Source of the DNA: Phorcus lineatus
Taxonomy: Eukaryota > Mollusca > Gastropoda > Trochida > Trochidae
DNA length: 64,000 nucleotides
Reading direction: 5' to 3'
NCBI GenBank assembly: GCA_921293015.1
Contig: OV121085.1
Location: 11,557,731-11,621,730 of the forward strand
Of this stretch, positions 46,501 through 59,343 are shown piece by piece. Within the stretch, counting starts at the first letter, position 1, and each line of letters opens with the position of its first letter. The translations under genes and the position numbers were made by a program. The notes below the pieces were generated by a model. That model was not told where the DNA came from. It saw only the letters and a list, made by a program, of their open reading frames with translations, and did no database searches.

Positions 46501-49138
46501 TGATTGAATGAGATTGATTTACGACACATGGTTGCGTTTTGCTGACATCCCTGGAGATTTTAGCTAATCAGAGTCATACCTAAAAGATTATAACTATGGG
46601 AGGATAGCACGAACTATGGGAGGATGAACATTAGTTGAAAACTATGGGACACCTAATTTGATTTCGTAAATATAGGTCTTTTCGCATATCATCATAATTT
46701 CAAGAGTAAAACTAATGTTCACAAAACTTTGTTTTAAATATTTGATTTAGACTTTAACAACTTAGTATGTTCAAAACTGAAGGGCGCTGGTTGGAAGAAT
46801 GTGAACGATCCTTTGGACGGATAGTAAAGCATTACCACGATGAAGCAAAGTCGAACTTTTCATAGATGGTAATATCTCATAAAAAGCAAGATGCTTGAAA
46901 AAGTTTTGAATTCTGCTAACCTTTTCAAGAACAATTCGAAGTTCTGATAGAAAGAAGAATTCATTTCCATTTCAAGATTTGAATCTAGGGTGTTTTGGTA
47001 TTATTTCACCTTTTGTTAAAAAGGCACGTAATTTGTATATCTCGAATATTTATCATATCAAAATTATATTATTAAACGTTTTCTTTATATAATGTAAACA
47101 CATTCCGGTTATACAAATGATATGCTTTCTAATACTGCTCATTGACACACACGGGCTGATCGGTTGTTGTGCTTTACCAATGATCGTTAAAAATACATCA
47201 GTTACAGGATAAGTATTTGATCTTATAAGTTGATGATGTAGCCCTTGTTCTGCTACTGACATGCTCTGATAAGGCGTACGTCTGGAAGCTGGACATTCCT
47301 TTATCTTTGCATTGATTGGGCGACCTGTTTCTGGTCTGCCGTCCACAGTGACTAGGTGGCAGGCGCCGAAGGAAACGCCAAAGGAGTACAAACTTCAATA
47401 CGAAGGGAACAAACTTCAATAAACCGCAGTTTCAGGCATCGTCCCGACCCGTGCTTGGGATTCACTTTACGTAATTTCCCTCAAACCTGAATGAATCACG
47501 CTACCACGGGCAGTTATCATAACAATGACCCTCTACCCCGGGCAATTATCTTGAGAATGCCCTCCGTCCCGAGCAATTACTTTAGATATCTTTCATTGAT
47601 AGGTGTAGGCTTAAGTTTTAAGTTAGCACAAATTTTATGTTCCCATCTGGATTTTTTTTTTGTGATTTGCCGTCTCGAACCCGCATAGTCCACACTCCAA
47701 AACGCTGAACCCATCGCTCTGACTACTGGGCCACTGTGACAGCGTTAGGTTAGTTCCTTTAAAAACATAAACAAAGGTATGAGTTTGAGTGGTTCCATAT
47801 TTTATATCATTGTGTATATTTAAAGGTAAACTTAGGCTACGAATATTTTTTATAATTCATAAACTTATTGACGATCTATGGATTTACAGTCGATTTGAAA
47901 GTGAAAATCACGCGATTCAATGTTCCACTGCAGATAAATGCTGGCCACACGTGCAACGGATACCATAACCGATAGAGCTCTTTTTGTTGTACCACTCAAA
48001 TGTATACTTACCTCATGATTTTTTCTGCAAATATGTATTGTGTTATTCTTATTTAATGAATTTATCTAATTCAGTTTCCTCTCCATTGTTTAATGTACCC
48101 CAATTCATATTCCCGTGAATTTCACAATGCGGAAAATCTTGTTTTCATTATGAAAATCACTTCAAAGGGCCCTTCAGAGATTTCATATCAAATTATCTTA
48201 ATAACTACACGTAAGAAGTCACAAAGTGTTTTTCTTTCGCCTTTTGGCTTGATTAAAGTCGAGTGACATAATCCTAAAATATTTCCTGTTGTAACCATAT
48301 ACGTGACATTTGCTTCACTTGTGTTTCAGGGGAGAGTGGGAATAAGGTAAGAGTGGAATTTGAAACTCCGGGAAAGATGTTGATTTGTATCCGAAAGACA
48401 CAAGGATGTTATTTTCGTGGTCTCTTACCTGGATATGTGGGGGAAAAGATTAGATTTGAAACTACTATCAAGATCTTTAAAGTTGGGCGATTTAAAAACA
48501 ATAACATTTTGGTTGAAACTGAAAAAAATGTGGTAATTTTTTCCCTTGATAAGAGAAGAGATACAGTTCTGGTGTACAATCACAATTTGTGGGATGTGTC
48601 CAATGAAGGATCTGACGGTAATGTGTATGTGCTTACAGGTTCAAGAACTGATTATGATAAAAAGATTGTGTGGCTGTTAACATGGCCAAATCAACTTGTT
48701 CAGATAGTCAGCTATACCCGTTGTAACAGTCTAGTGTATATTTCTAAAACGGAGACATTGTATATTGCTTGTGGTAAAGAAGTTAGATATCTGAGGGTGT
48801 CCACAAGAGCAAAGGGAGTGTTTTTTAAAAAGAAAGATATACAGAACATTGCTGCAGATGAAGAAAGAAATACCTTGTTTGTAGTAATAGGGAATAAAGT
48901 AATGAAAGTTGATTTTGCTGATGGATCCAAATTGTCTCCTATTTTTAGAAAACGTGCAATATATGAAATATCATATTTTAATGATACAATTTATATGGAT
49001 TATTGTGAAAGCTATTATTTTTTTGGGAACACTAGAGAAATGGTTGGGGCGTACAATCTAGCTAGTAAAAAAATACAAAATTTTGCTTTTAATGAAAGTG
49101 GAGAGTTGTTGGTAGGTTTTCCAACGTATGTGACATGA
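43543..49138 (+). CDS. Secreted cysteine-rich protein with beta-propeller-like C-terminal region
   Basis: Exons 43543-43788, 44327-44423 and 48330-49138 (phases 0 and 1, GT/AG) give 383 residues. I chose the ATG at 43543 because it directly opens a signal peptide (MIEFGVLLLFIFIILCIPII); an in-frame ATG at 43480 would add a hydrophilic leader. The first exon then encodes about 60 residues with cysteines at 23, 37, 41, 47, 59, 60, 66 and 77 (MCHNHC, ACCL), resembling a PAN/apple-type module. Exon 2 is a short hydrophilic linker. Exon 3 starts with 'GKMLICIRKTQGCYFRGLLP' and continues with repeated beta-strand pairs such as 'NNNILVETEKNVVIFSLDK', 'NSLVYISKTETLYIACGK' and 'RNTLFVVIGNKVMKVDFADG', as in YWTD or NHL-type propellers. 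The stop is at 49136-49138, with a possible poly(A) signal at 49728. I cannot name the family; the function is probably extracellular binding. Confidence 0.75.
44421..44725 (-). mobile_element. Second, diverged copy of the tRNA-derived SINE
   Basis: Alignable over its whole length with the SINE at 28347-28641: 'ggtggtactgcgct', 'gtagtattgcacctaaacct', 'ggctgctagtatt', and a B-box complement at 44662-44672. The tRNA-like head is on the minus strand near 44720. It lies at the very start of intron 2 of the propeller gene. Its tail end coincides with the splice donor of exon 2. No clear target-site duplication remains. Confidence 0.82.
45219..46293 (+). pseudogene. Tyrosine-recombinase-like (Crypton/DUF3504 type) fragment, frameshifted
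   Basis: An exon of about 45219-45423 encodes 'GFLSNHSLRATTCTPLYGSG' then 'IDEQLIAERTGHKSVAIRGYK', the (T/S)NHSLRAT...ERTGH.S...YK pattern of the tyrosine-recombinase fold in Crypton-derived proteins. GTGAGT follows. A second exon from 46098 continues 'RTSAEMEATVDAIIQRK' in the matching phase but stops at 46233-46235. A different frame runs on through a Ser/Thr stretch to 'DLKLVLKDGGSLSIKF' and a stop at 46291-46293. AATAAA follows at 46370. The two frames suggest one indel in a once-intact 3' end. Upstream exons are missing. The fragment is nested in intron 2 of the propeller gene. Confidence 0.68.
46376..47501. other. Intronic sequence with small direct repeats
   Basis: Contains 'actatgggaggat' twice with a third partial copy (about 46593-46650), and 'acaaacttcaata' twice (about 47389-47420). 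A minus-strand open frame at 47053-47391 shows no recognisable domain. Confidence 0.4.
47502..47590. repeat. 32-bp tandem repeat, nearly three units
   Basis: Units begin at 47502, 47534 and 47566, each of the form 'taccccgggcaattatc' followed by a 'gagaatgccctc'-like half. They are diverged by several substitutions. Confidence 0.7.
47668..47745 (-). mobile_element. tRNA-like SINE head
   Basis: Minus strand: A-box region 'tggcccagtagtcagagcg' and B-box 'gggttcgagac', about 35 bases apart. The stems do not pair as a functional tRNA. It lies in intron 2 of the propeller gene. Confidence 0.5.
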
Positions 49139-49439
49139 AACATCAAAGCCATAAACTTAAGTTAATGTTGAACGGTGTTTTATTTCATAAAGATGTTGGA
49201 ATTTTTGAAATATTTCATATCATAATAATAGTGTGCTGAATGTGTGTGTAAGAAATAGATGACATGATTCGTGAGTGTTGAATATCGAAAATATTCAAAA
49301 TCAATATTTTTAGAGTTTTAATATATTCACATGCTTACGCTCGTGAATTATTTAAAAAATTTAAAACATATCATTGGAATATGTTTATATATTCAACTCT
49401 CACTCGTTATGTAATCACGGAGTCATAATATATAGATAT

Positions 49440-49675
49440 TTTTACCCGAGGAAGGGTGTTATATGACACACCTTTTTTGAGATTCTTGTCCATTCATAAT
49501 GCATTGAAGTATTCAGAAAAAGCTCTGCTGCTACCTTTGTGACCGCCTGTTCCGTGCCGTCACAAACAATGGATTTATAACTTCACACACGACAAAATAC
49601 TTGCGCTGAAACAATCTTTGCTGGGCAAAAGTGATATTTGCACAGGTGCTCATATTGAAAATATGTCATCACTTA
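49440..49675 (+). repeat. Dispersed repeat, plus-orientation copy
   Basis: Begins 'acccgaggaagggtgt' and ends 'gctcatattgaaaatatgtc'. A related copy lies in inverted orientation at 54302-54475, with 'gaggaagtgtgtcatatg' and 'gctcatatcgaaaatatgtc' when read on the minus strand. The family is unknown. Confidence 0.6.
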
Positions 49676-51000
49676 TGATTAACCATATGGGTAATACGTA
49701 ATTTTTGACTAAATGTCTGTTGCTTCAATAAAATGTTCATTTCAAAAATGTTTTCCTTTTTTATTAAACATATTCATGTTTATTTTCTTCAATTAGATTT
49801 ATGAAATGAACAAGCAGGAATTTAGATGTTTACTGTAACAATGAAAAACCCCACCACAATCACATTTACAGCACTTTAATTATTAACTGTGGTTGCTTAA
49901 CGAATGGAACACGTAATTATTACATATATAATACTTCATAATTGTTTTTTTATGATTATTTTATCATTTCCTCCCCATCCCAAAATATAAACAGCGCAAA
50001 TGAAGCATTGAGTTACACTAGGCTATATATCAAATAAGCCCTTCAAAAACTTCACAACTTTTCACAAAACGTCATTAGTCATTGATCCATAAAACACATC
50101 CTATTTGAGTAAATGACAAGAGATGAAACAGCTGATTTTCCCATGGATAATGCGTTTCAAAATTAATGCAAATGCTGCCTTATCACAGAGGACCTAGTAT
50201 AATCATCTTAACCATCTAGTAGAAGCAATCTGTAACATAAACGCTTTTCACATTAACCTATTCTTTAAACGTAAGTGACAAATCATTTTTCCTATGAATG
50301 CATTATCATGTCCCCTTTACATTTAGCAACGGCTTACATCTATTTGAAAATGATTATACATGCAACTCTCATATATAAAACTAATCTTATAAATAAAAGA
50401 AACTCACTATTTTAATTTGATCCTAATTAGGCACGTATTTAAGCCAAATTATATGTCACAAAAACACGATGTTTTTCTCGATAGAATGATCTGATCGTGT
50501 TACATATAAATTAAATTAGACAGCTCACAAAATGTGTGTTTCGGCTCTTATCGATACTACTAATGTGAAATGAGACGACTGCAAATATTTAGTTCTCACT
50601 GACTAAAATAATGTGACCCAGATAGGACGAACCAATAACCAATTGTTGTTATGAAACAAAAGAACGGGTCATATTTTCTCAAAGTCCCTTTAGTAACTAG
50701 GGTCCCCTTAACCCATAGTTATAACATTGAGTTAAGACCACCTAATTAAGGCTAATGAACAAGACACAGTTATTATATTTCCAATGGTGAAATATGCCAT
50801 TTATCGGTGAAAATAAAATCTGTATGAAATCTGAGTGAAATGATAGTGGTATTCTACTTAATGAAATAATGCAACAATCATATGACGTGGTCTGTGACGT
50901 CAAATAACAATTGAACAATGTCATGCAACGGCCGCGCTAGCGAAGCGATTTAGCTACTCCATTCATATAGTTAAGGTCATTTCGAGGTTTTGGGAAATAT

Positions 51001-51128
51001 AATAAATAGAACATTTGACATTTCTCGTCGAATACCATGTATGCCACTCGTGACAATATAAAATTCTACTTCACTCGATGAGATATACATGGTATTCGAC
51101 AGGAAATGTCAAATATCCTCTATTTATT
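51001..51128. repeat. Palindromic hairpin element
   Basis: Arms 51001-51041 and 51085-51128 pair: 'gtcgaataccatgtat' against 'atacatggtattcgac', and 'aataaataga' against 'tctatttatt'. The loop is about 43 bases. Probably a small foldback MITE. The remaining sequence from 49676 to 52635 is AT-rich with no gene that I can support. Confidence 0.8.
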
Positions 51129-52635
51129 TGAAATGTTACTTTGCAACGAAGGAATCAAAACTTTAGGTTCACTTAACTTTGTCAATTCAATTTGTTCAAA
51201 TTCAAACGTATATTACTCAGGACTTCACCCTTTTACAAAAAAAGAGCCATTTTCTTTGTAAATGTATCTCTTTAGGCTTTTATAATTGTAACCAGGAGAA
51301 ATATTAACTAAAATGACATTTTTGCAGATGAAGCATATTTTTCAACTGTCAATCTCTTTGAATTCTTTGCTTAGGGAAAGAGAAGGAACAATAGATTCGC
51401 CAAGGAAAACATGCGTTAAGACAGTGTTTGTTCACAGTGATCCCTAACCGTCATCATAATTATCAACTATCATTTTTACAATTGACCTCCATCAATAGTG
51501 AAAAACTTAAAACAGCAATATACTCGGTTGTGCGCAAATTGAAAAATATTGACTATTGTGCTATAGTGCCTTTATATGCCTATATGAAGCGCATATAAAA
51601 TTTTGAAATGTTCTCAACAATAAACTACATGTATGTTCAAACTACATTTTCGTTGAAGCTTATGATTCAATCAATTGTTACCAATATGTATGGTTCATAA
51701 TTAAGTTTTAAAGGTGTAACGAATTTTATAAACCCATAAAAGTACGAGATAATTTTAAAAATTTATATAACTGAAAAATACACCTCTCCAAAGATCCCAA
51801 TACAAGGAATGCAAAGGTCACTGAATGAGGCATTGTACTTTCAAGGGTAGGAGCTTGTTTTCAGCATTTTACAATTTGTTATGTTCAACTACATATGATA
51901 TCAATTCCCTCATTAAATTACTTTTCTTTGGGGTTATTATTTTTCAAAAGCGCGAAAGACAATCAGCAATGTTCAATAACGCAAACCTATATTTTTTACG
52001 TGGACCGATGGGTTTTATACTGAAATACACTATTTAAAGATTAACCTTTGTAAAACGTTTGCTTTTGAATGGAATAACTGAAAAGTTAATCTCTTCTTAG
52101 GCTTACAGTTAAGAATGTAGTCCATTTAAGATCGTTCTTCATTTTGGTATGTTAGACATAAAGCTCCTTTTTCAAGGAAACTGACAGCATCAACTGAACC
52201 ACCACTTCCATATCTAAATAACTCACAACAAGAATATTAACGCCCTTGCTTACACAAATATTCATAGGTTAGTTTCGCCAAGCAAATGAATATTTACATG
52301 TGTTTCAAGACATTTTCAATTCACAATCACATCATAGTATGCGCCCGTAAAATCCTGTGAAAATCACAAGAGAAAAAGATAGGTTGTTCATTTTTACTAC
52401 AAATCGTATGTCACATCACATAGTCCAGTCAGCAGAAACAGGTTATTTCATACTGTGTTAATAGATTGCTGAGCCAACAAGTAAACACTAATAACTATAT
52501 TGATGCCATCAACATTTTGACAGTCACAAACGTAAGAGAAGCAATTGCATACATATTGCAACACCAAACATGATGTTTAACTTGCTTATCCAGCTTATAT
52601 TTTTTCCTTCAATGTGCAGTACGAGTATAAGTCCT

Positions 52636-52712
52636 CGGAGCGAGATTGGTGGTACGGTTAATGCTGGAGGTGTTGCTTGACTCTGACGGTTTGGGTTCGA
52701 ATCCCGGAAGGG
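52636..52712 (+). mobile_element. tRNA-like SINE head
   Basis: 'ttggtggtacggttaatgct' (A-box region) and 'gggttcgaatcccgg' (B-box at 52694-52704) on the plus strand. The right half of a T-arm is good, but no acceptor stem is evident. Confidence 0.5.
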
Positions 52713-55700
52713 ACTGGACCAGAACAAGTATAGGAATTTGTTCTATCGCAGACAATGTGTTCCCAAATGTGACAATTAATGTAACATGTTTTAGATACTT
52801 CATGTATGCAATAGGCGAAGCAAGTCATTGACCTGGTTGTGATGCATAAAATTTCAGTTATTTTTGTTAAGGTTTGGTTAAGGTACACAGTACAAGTTCT
52901 TTATCGCATGACTCATCACAGGTTAGTGGCAAATTCTTTGACCTTTCTCATTTGAATTTCAATAAATATTAGATAAAGAAGGAATTCATTTCGTTTATGT
53001 AAGCTACAATACGCCAATTATGCAAGTTAACAAAGTAACAAATGAGCCGAAATATAGCATGACAGCATTGTTTTATGTAAAGAAATATCACATATATAGA
53101 ATAAGTAAATATCATGATTTATCAAATGAACATCAATGAATAAAAACTCATGTCATGCATTTTCAATTCAGATTGGAAAGCAAAAAGTGGTTCTTTTCCA
53201 CTTTATATTCAAGTGGCATATAGTACATTTCATAACTTCGTACGTGGCTTGAATAATAGCAAAAGCACAAAATGTCCTGAATCAAGTCATCTCGCTAGCA
53301 CTGAATGTTCACACTTTGTTATCTGTATCGTTAAACGGTCGGTGTTGACTCATTAACAAAAAGCATCATCGCACATGATCATCAATTAGAGGAAATGTTG
53401 GACGTCATCACGATTTCTCTTCCTGTAGGGACAGCTTCCTCTTCAAGGAAGACATTGTTATCAGCACCTGACTGATAACTTCAACTCCTTTTAAGTAGCA
53501 ATGGGCGTTGGGATATCAAACACGTGACTAATGACCTCGCATTACCTCTTCTGTTTTTCAGTTCCAGCGATTAGGACCATGCTACCTGATAACTGTCGTC
53601 TTTACCTTCCACAAATGTAAGATAACAAACCGGAACCATTCATTTCCTGTTTGTATGTTCTTTTTAAAGCAAAACAAACTGTCTCACGTACCGATTTTTT
53701 CAAAATAACCTCTTGAAAGACTGGCACCCTATGTAGGTGTCGAAAGTTTCTGAAACGTCCATTTCTGTGAAATCTATTTTCTTCTTCCTCACAAAATATT
53801 ATTTTCTTAAAATTATTGTGTGTGTTGACTGAAAATTAGTCTACGAGGAAAAGACAGTGACAAAGAAGTTCTGTTTACGAGTCAATAAATTCATAGAAGT
53901 GGATATAAAACATAAGCCAATTGTTGTGATATTGATTTATAATTCACTAGAATATCCCTGGACCTCAAGGCACTTTGCCCATTTCTCTTTGAGGCTGTCT
54001 ATGCCCTAGCGGTAGAAGTATGGGTTTTTTGTACCTGTTCTTACTCTGAAATGTATTTTGAGAGGGTTGAGAGTTCTAATGAACTACAATCTAGAGTTAA
54101 CTTTGATTCTGAAACATGAAAAGCATGAATCAATAAATATGTATTATATCTAAATTTCAATCTCATAAAATTTATAGATAAAACATGACTTTAATATTCT
54201 TATCAAGATTCGGTAAACGGTTGTGTTAATCCGTGATGGACCGTATACCCAATCCCTTGCATGAGAAAGTGATATCAATTTTTATTACCTGTTGGGTGAA
54301 ACATAAGTTGTGACATATTTTCGATATGAGCACATTTGCACATATCATGTTTACTTCGCAACGATTATTTCAGAGAGAGTTGCCGTATTTCCTCGTCTGT
54401 GAAGACATAGAACCACTCTTCGTGACGTTAACATATGACGTTAACATATGACACACTTCCTCGGGTAATTATCTCTAAATATAACACTTGCCTCAATCTA
54501 GAAAAATATGAAGGACACCGCTCTCTTTGTAGTCTGTCACCCTATGACAAAATATTAAAGGAGCCTTCTTAAGTCTAGAAAATGTCTTTATTCTGTACCT
54601 CATACGCATGTAATCCTAATTAGCCAGATGACCAACAGTGTAGAAATCTGATTACCCATGCAAATGAATCTATTATGATAATCTGATACAGTGTATAACG
54701 TATAAACATACACGAGTAACTCTCCAGGGTTCACACGTGTTTCTAGTCATGCGACAAATGAGGTGCCGGACTTGTTGAGGTGGTTTGAAACATTCACATG
54801 CTAAATGCCAGGAGTTAATTAGACTCTCGGACTCGAAGAGTTTGTTTTTGGTTTTTTGTTTTGATTTAAGCTGTTTTGGGTAATTTAGTGATATTTTTTA
54901 AAATTTCATTTTTAAAATTTTGTTAATGTTATATATATTGGGAATTCTATTCTTATTTTTTTCTAATTTTTCGGGGAATTCTATGGCACTTATAGAATAT
55001 AATGATACAATATGTATTTGTATATCAATATGATCTGTCTTTGTAATTAAACATTTTTACGATACCCATCTGTTGAAATCTGTTGATATAACCTTTTGAG
55101 AGAAACTGGCAATGAATAACAGTATTATTTGATTAAAATCAAATTACGAAAGACAGACAGCTTTTTAAGTAATCTATCAAATGAGTCATTAATTTGTAAA
55201 ATCTTATAAATTATCATTTTGCTAAATGTATCAAATAACTTGGAAATACGGATTCACGAAAACATTTAATAAAATCAGATGGATGAATATCAGTAAATTT
55301 AGGCCTGGTAGATATCAGGGTGTGTTAGCAACTCTGAGGATAGGAAATACGGTGATGTAGTAGGATGATAAATATCGTGTTCATAAATCGGTCCTGATTG
55401 AAATACATTTATAAGATAATCTAGAATACAAAAGTCATAAACAAAACCTTTTGTTAAGAATGACCTATAGCTTTTTTAAAAACAAAAAGATTTATTGTGG
55501 CCGGCAAATCATTGTATAAAAAGGCTATATTCGACTTCTTACAAGGTATTCTATAAATAAATAAAGTTATAAATAAATAGTTAGTTTGTGAGAGTTATGA
55601 ATCAAGATAATATAAACCCCTAATGCTTCCTCCAGGACGTATGATGGTGTGTATGCTTGCAAATTTTCTAATTTTGACCAAATTGGTTATTAATTGAATC

Positions 55701-55854
55701 GTTAACAAGAATTACCATTTGTGTCTGCAGTTATTAGACTCGTTTAACGTTGGTTTTCAATTGCTAATCGTTTTATCAACAGGTTTGTCTTCGTATATGA
55801 AACGTGCTCTCTACTTCTTAAAATAAATGTCAATTAGCACAGAACATTTGTTTT
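52713..55854. other. Intergenic with an inverted repeat copy, no gene supported
   Basis: AT-rich. Contains the minus-orientation copy (54302-54475) of the repeat at 49440. It also has a 13-bp unit 'gacgttaacatat' duplicated in tandem at about 54424-54449. Confidence 0.4.
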
Positions 55855-56219
55855 GTACTGTTATATACTACTAAATGGGTTGTTTTCAATTACTTTGGGC
55901 GTTCTCATAAACAAGGTATTGTGTAATGCTGATGTTAGATCCACGACACATCAAGGTATGTTTTCCTTGTACCTTCAGCTCGTATAAACAGTTCATGTAC
56001 CGAAATACCACACAATTACCCCTATAGCCTTTCAGTCTTTGTGGAACCATTTATAGCATGACTTGCTAATCCTGCCGACACTGGTATCGACTCCGCGTCC
56101 AGATTGTACACATTACCTGCTAACATCCACCAAATGGTCTGCCAGATGGAAGAAATATGATAGGATTCATACATAAAAATGGCGAGGGTTGGGTTTATCT
56201 AGACTACCTGTTGATTAGG
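55855..56219 (+). repeat. Left arm of a long inverted repeat
   Basis: 365 bp, matching the reverse complement of 61352-61716 at roughly nine bases in ten (estimated by eye). Perfect stretches are long, including one of well over 40 bases around 55975-56030. The arms are the same length. No protein is obvious in either arm. Confidence 0.9.
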
Positions 56220-57248
56220 TGCGTCGGTTCATAAGAACAATTATCCTATACTTTATATATATTATATGTGTTCAATAATGAAATTACTTTCAAGTCCCTT
56301 TTGGTTTTCATTACCGGCCAACATTCATTCTTAAGTTGCAAAAGGATAGTATATATGTTGTATGCTCGAATTCACATACGTTTAAAGAAATTTACTTTTC
56401 TTACCCGTTGGTTTGTAATATTGGTCCCAATAAAAGATTATGTCCCATGTCCCAGAAACGAAGTAAATTAATCATTGTTCGGTGCTGGGACAAGGTTCTA
56501 AATTTTGGATTCCATAAACATTATTGTTTGTCATTAACTCATTGATCTGCCAAATGTAAGTTGGAGAGAAGTGCATTCAAGTATTAAGTCACTCTTGAAT
56601 ATGTCTTCCAAAATGTCAATTTCAAATATGATCTTAATGATTTGTATTTCAGAATAAATCAGTTTAACCTAAGTTTTAACATAAATTCTCAGATTAACGT
56701 GCATTTTTTCATATTTTGCTTAATAAGACTTTTTGGGATGTGATTCTACTCAAATCCATTTCAACGATAACTTCCGTACCTATATCTTTCTGTGTGGGCT
56801 TTATCTGAAATCTCTTACTAATCAGCACATTACATAATAAATCGTTACCTTAGTTGCAGTGGAGATTTTTATTTGTTGAGATTCAACATTATAAATTAAC
56901 TTTATTATGGTAATTTAGGAACCAGACACAAGTTTCATATATTTGTGATTAAAAGTTTTCAGGGCATTTTATTGGCAAATGTTTAAAACGAAATCCAGGT
57001 CTACTAATGAGTAATCTGGTTTAAAACTTTACTACAAAGTTAATGTGTGCACCTCATATGACCAGAAACATGTACAAATATAATATAGCAGGTTCTTGAA
57101 ACAGCCATTCTGTATAAAGGGTCGGCATATGATTACTTTATTAGTAGACCATGCAGTGTTTAATTATAAAGTACCTGAGTATATACTAATTGAGTAAGAG
57201 TGCAAAGCTGTGTACAGGCTATAATGTAAGAAATGTGTCTGTGAAATA

Positions 57249-57416
57249 CACTTCTTTGATAAGTGAAATTCTAGGCTAGACTGGCCTGGTGAAGAATGCA
57301 GGCAATGTGTGGACGGTTGTAAATGTACAGTGAAGGGTATGTATGTATAGTATACTCTCCCGCCATCTCAGATTTCTACAGATAGTAACCGTGGATCTTC
57401 GAGATGAACAGATGAG
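57249..57416 (+). repeat. Left arm of the nested inverted repeat
   Basis: 168 bp matching the reverse complement of 59177-59343, including 'ctaggctagactggcctggt' and 'tctcccgccatctcagattt'. It lies inside the 365-bp pair, but the midpoint differs by about 490 bp, so it is a separate event or an unequal remnant. Confidence 0.88.
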
Positions 57417-59176
57417 GACACGAGGAGAAAGAATACGAATGAGGTTATAGAAACCTGTAAGATAATGTGCGGTTCTAAATATTACTTGGTTTTCGGACAT
57501 TATACTTTTTTTTATTGCCAAGATCGAATATGTGAAACATCTCAGTCTCTTTATTCTATTGTATAAATTTGTATCGATGTCATAATGCATATGGATTTCT
57601 TTTAAATAATCAAAATAACACATGTGAAACACATTTGGTGTATTGACCTTGATTATATGAATTTTTATCGATTAGAAGAAACTGTCCAATACATGTAAGT
57701 AAACCTTCACTCTAGATTTATAAAAAAAGGTGAAATCTAAGGATGGAAGTTGTCAGAAGAAAAAAACCCAACTACTATTAACCGAGTTCCCTGGAGTTTC
57801 CACCCCCCAAATAGATATATTTATTTTGATACTGTCACAGCATCATCTGCATGTCGCTGACCTGTTTAATTGGTTGGTCATCGTTGATTTAAAAGGTTAA
57901 TGAGTTATTGGATTTTGTCTTCTTAAGAAGTACTCTAAGTGCAACGAGGACTGCCAGTTTGAATCTTGAAATATTTGTTTATATATAGTTTGTCAAGACA
58001 GTACAGGATCAAGGAAGAATGTACGAGGAAATTGCTCTGTCTATGGTGTACCTCCAACTGAATCATTTCACTTTCTGCTTTCATCTCGTTACCGGCAGAA
58101 CAGAGCAAAGGTCTTCTAAACAACGCGCTGGGTTAAAAACACAAATCATTTAATACGACAAGCATTTGAAGAATTATTCCCCACACGGGGTGCTATCTTT
58201 GGTGATGACTTGACAAGTGAAGGAAGCCGTTGGGTGACTTCTGACAGAACGATGTAAATATTTTGGCTACAAGAAGCAAGGATTATTTGATGTTTCTCAG
58301 GGTCCGCCCTTCACCTCTTACAAGAAGATATGTATCTGGTTCGGAATATATTTGCTTCATAGTTGACTGTTACATATCAAAATGAAAAATCAACTAATGT
58401 TCGCAAATTTCAATCAAAGATATCCGATGATGATTATATTCCTTCCCTTCCCTTAAACTTTCCTCATTTGCTCATTACTTTTTCTGAAAACGTTTGGGAT
58501 GAACCTATTAGAGTTCTGCAGAAAGATGTATGTAAATATTTTGATGGTATGGCGCAAAGCCTGTGATTATTGTTTACGGCTCACCAGAATAACACGGTTC
58601 CTTCCTGTTACTGTTGATTGTTACTATAACATTACACCAAGGATTCTCCGTGTGAGAAAGATTGCAGGATTGAAGGAGAGAACGCTGATACAGGCTTGAA
58701 ATAGATGGTTGTAATCATAGATCATAAATATGGAACAGTGTATAAGATCGAAAAGCTAAATAAGCTTAATTAGGGTTGACATTAATGGTAGTACAGGCTG
58801 GTTAAAACTTGGTTCTTTATGTTAATGAAAACTTGATTTGAAATCGATTCTTATTTTAAAAATGAATTTAACACAATTTGACTTAAACTTTTTTTAATGA
58901 TCACAGTTCTCACTTATGCATTGTTGTATTGTCGTTTAAACTAACAGTGCAGTTAGATTGATTGAAATGGATTCATAATAGCAATGGCCATGAAAAATAA
59001 CATTTAAATAACAGCTTATTTAAAAACTTGCAGATTTCTAACGATTCTAGTTCTAGTGTATGGTTAACGTTCAAGAACGAGCTAATGTAATATATTGTGT
59101 AATGAACGTGTTAGAATAAAAGCATAAGACTGATAAAAAATTTAAACAATCGTATACCTCGTTACTCAGTTGTCAT

Positions 59177-59343
59177 CATCTGTTCATCTTGAAGATCCCC
59201 GGTTACTATCTGGAGAAATCTGAGATGGCGGGAGAGTTTACTATACATACATACCCTTCACTGTACATTTACAGCCGTCCACACATTGCCTGCATTCTTC
59301 ACCAGGCCAGTCTAGCCTAGAATTTCACTCATCAAAGAAATGC
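59177..59343 (-). repeat. Right arm of the nested inverted repeat
   Basis: Reverse-complement partner of 57249-57416. Sequence between the arms (57417-59176) contains only weak open frames, such as 58363-58566, with no recognisable domain. Confidence 0.88.

Noticed and set aside
53563-53618. Short exon-like stretch after 'ctgtttttcag' ending in a GTAAGA donor
   Set aside because: Only 18 codons, no partner exons; could easily arise by chance.
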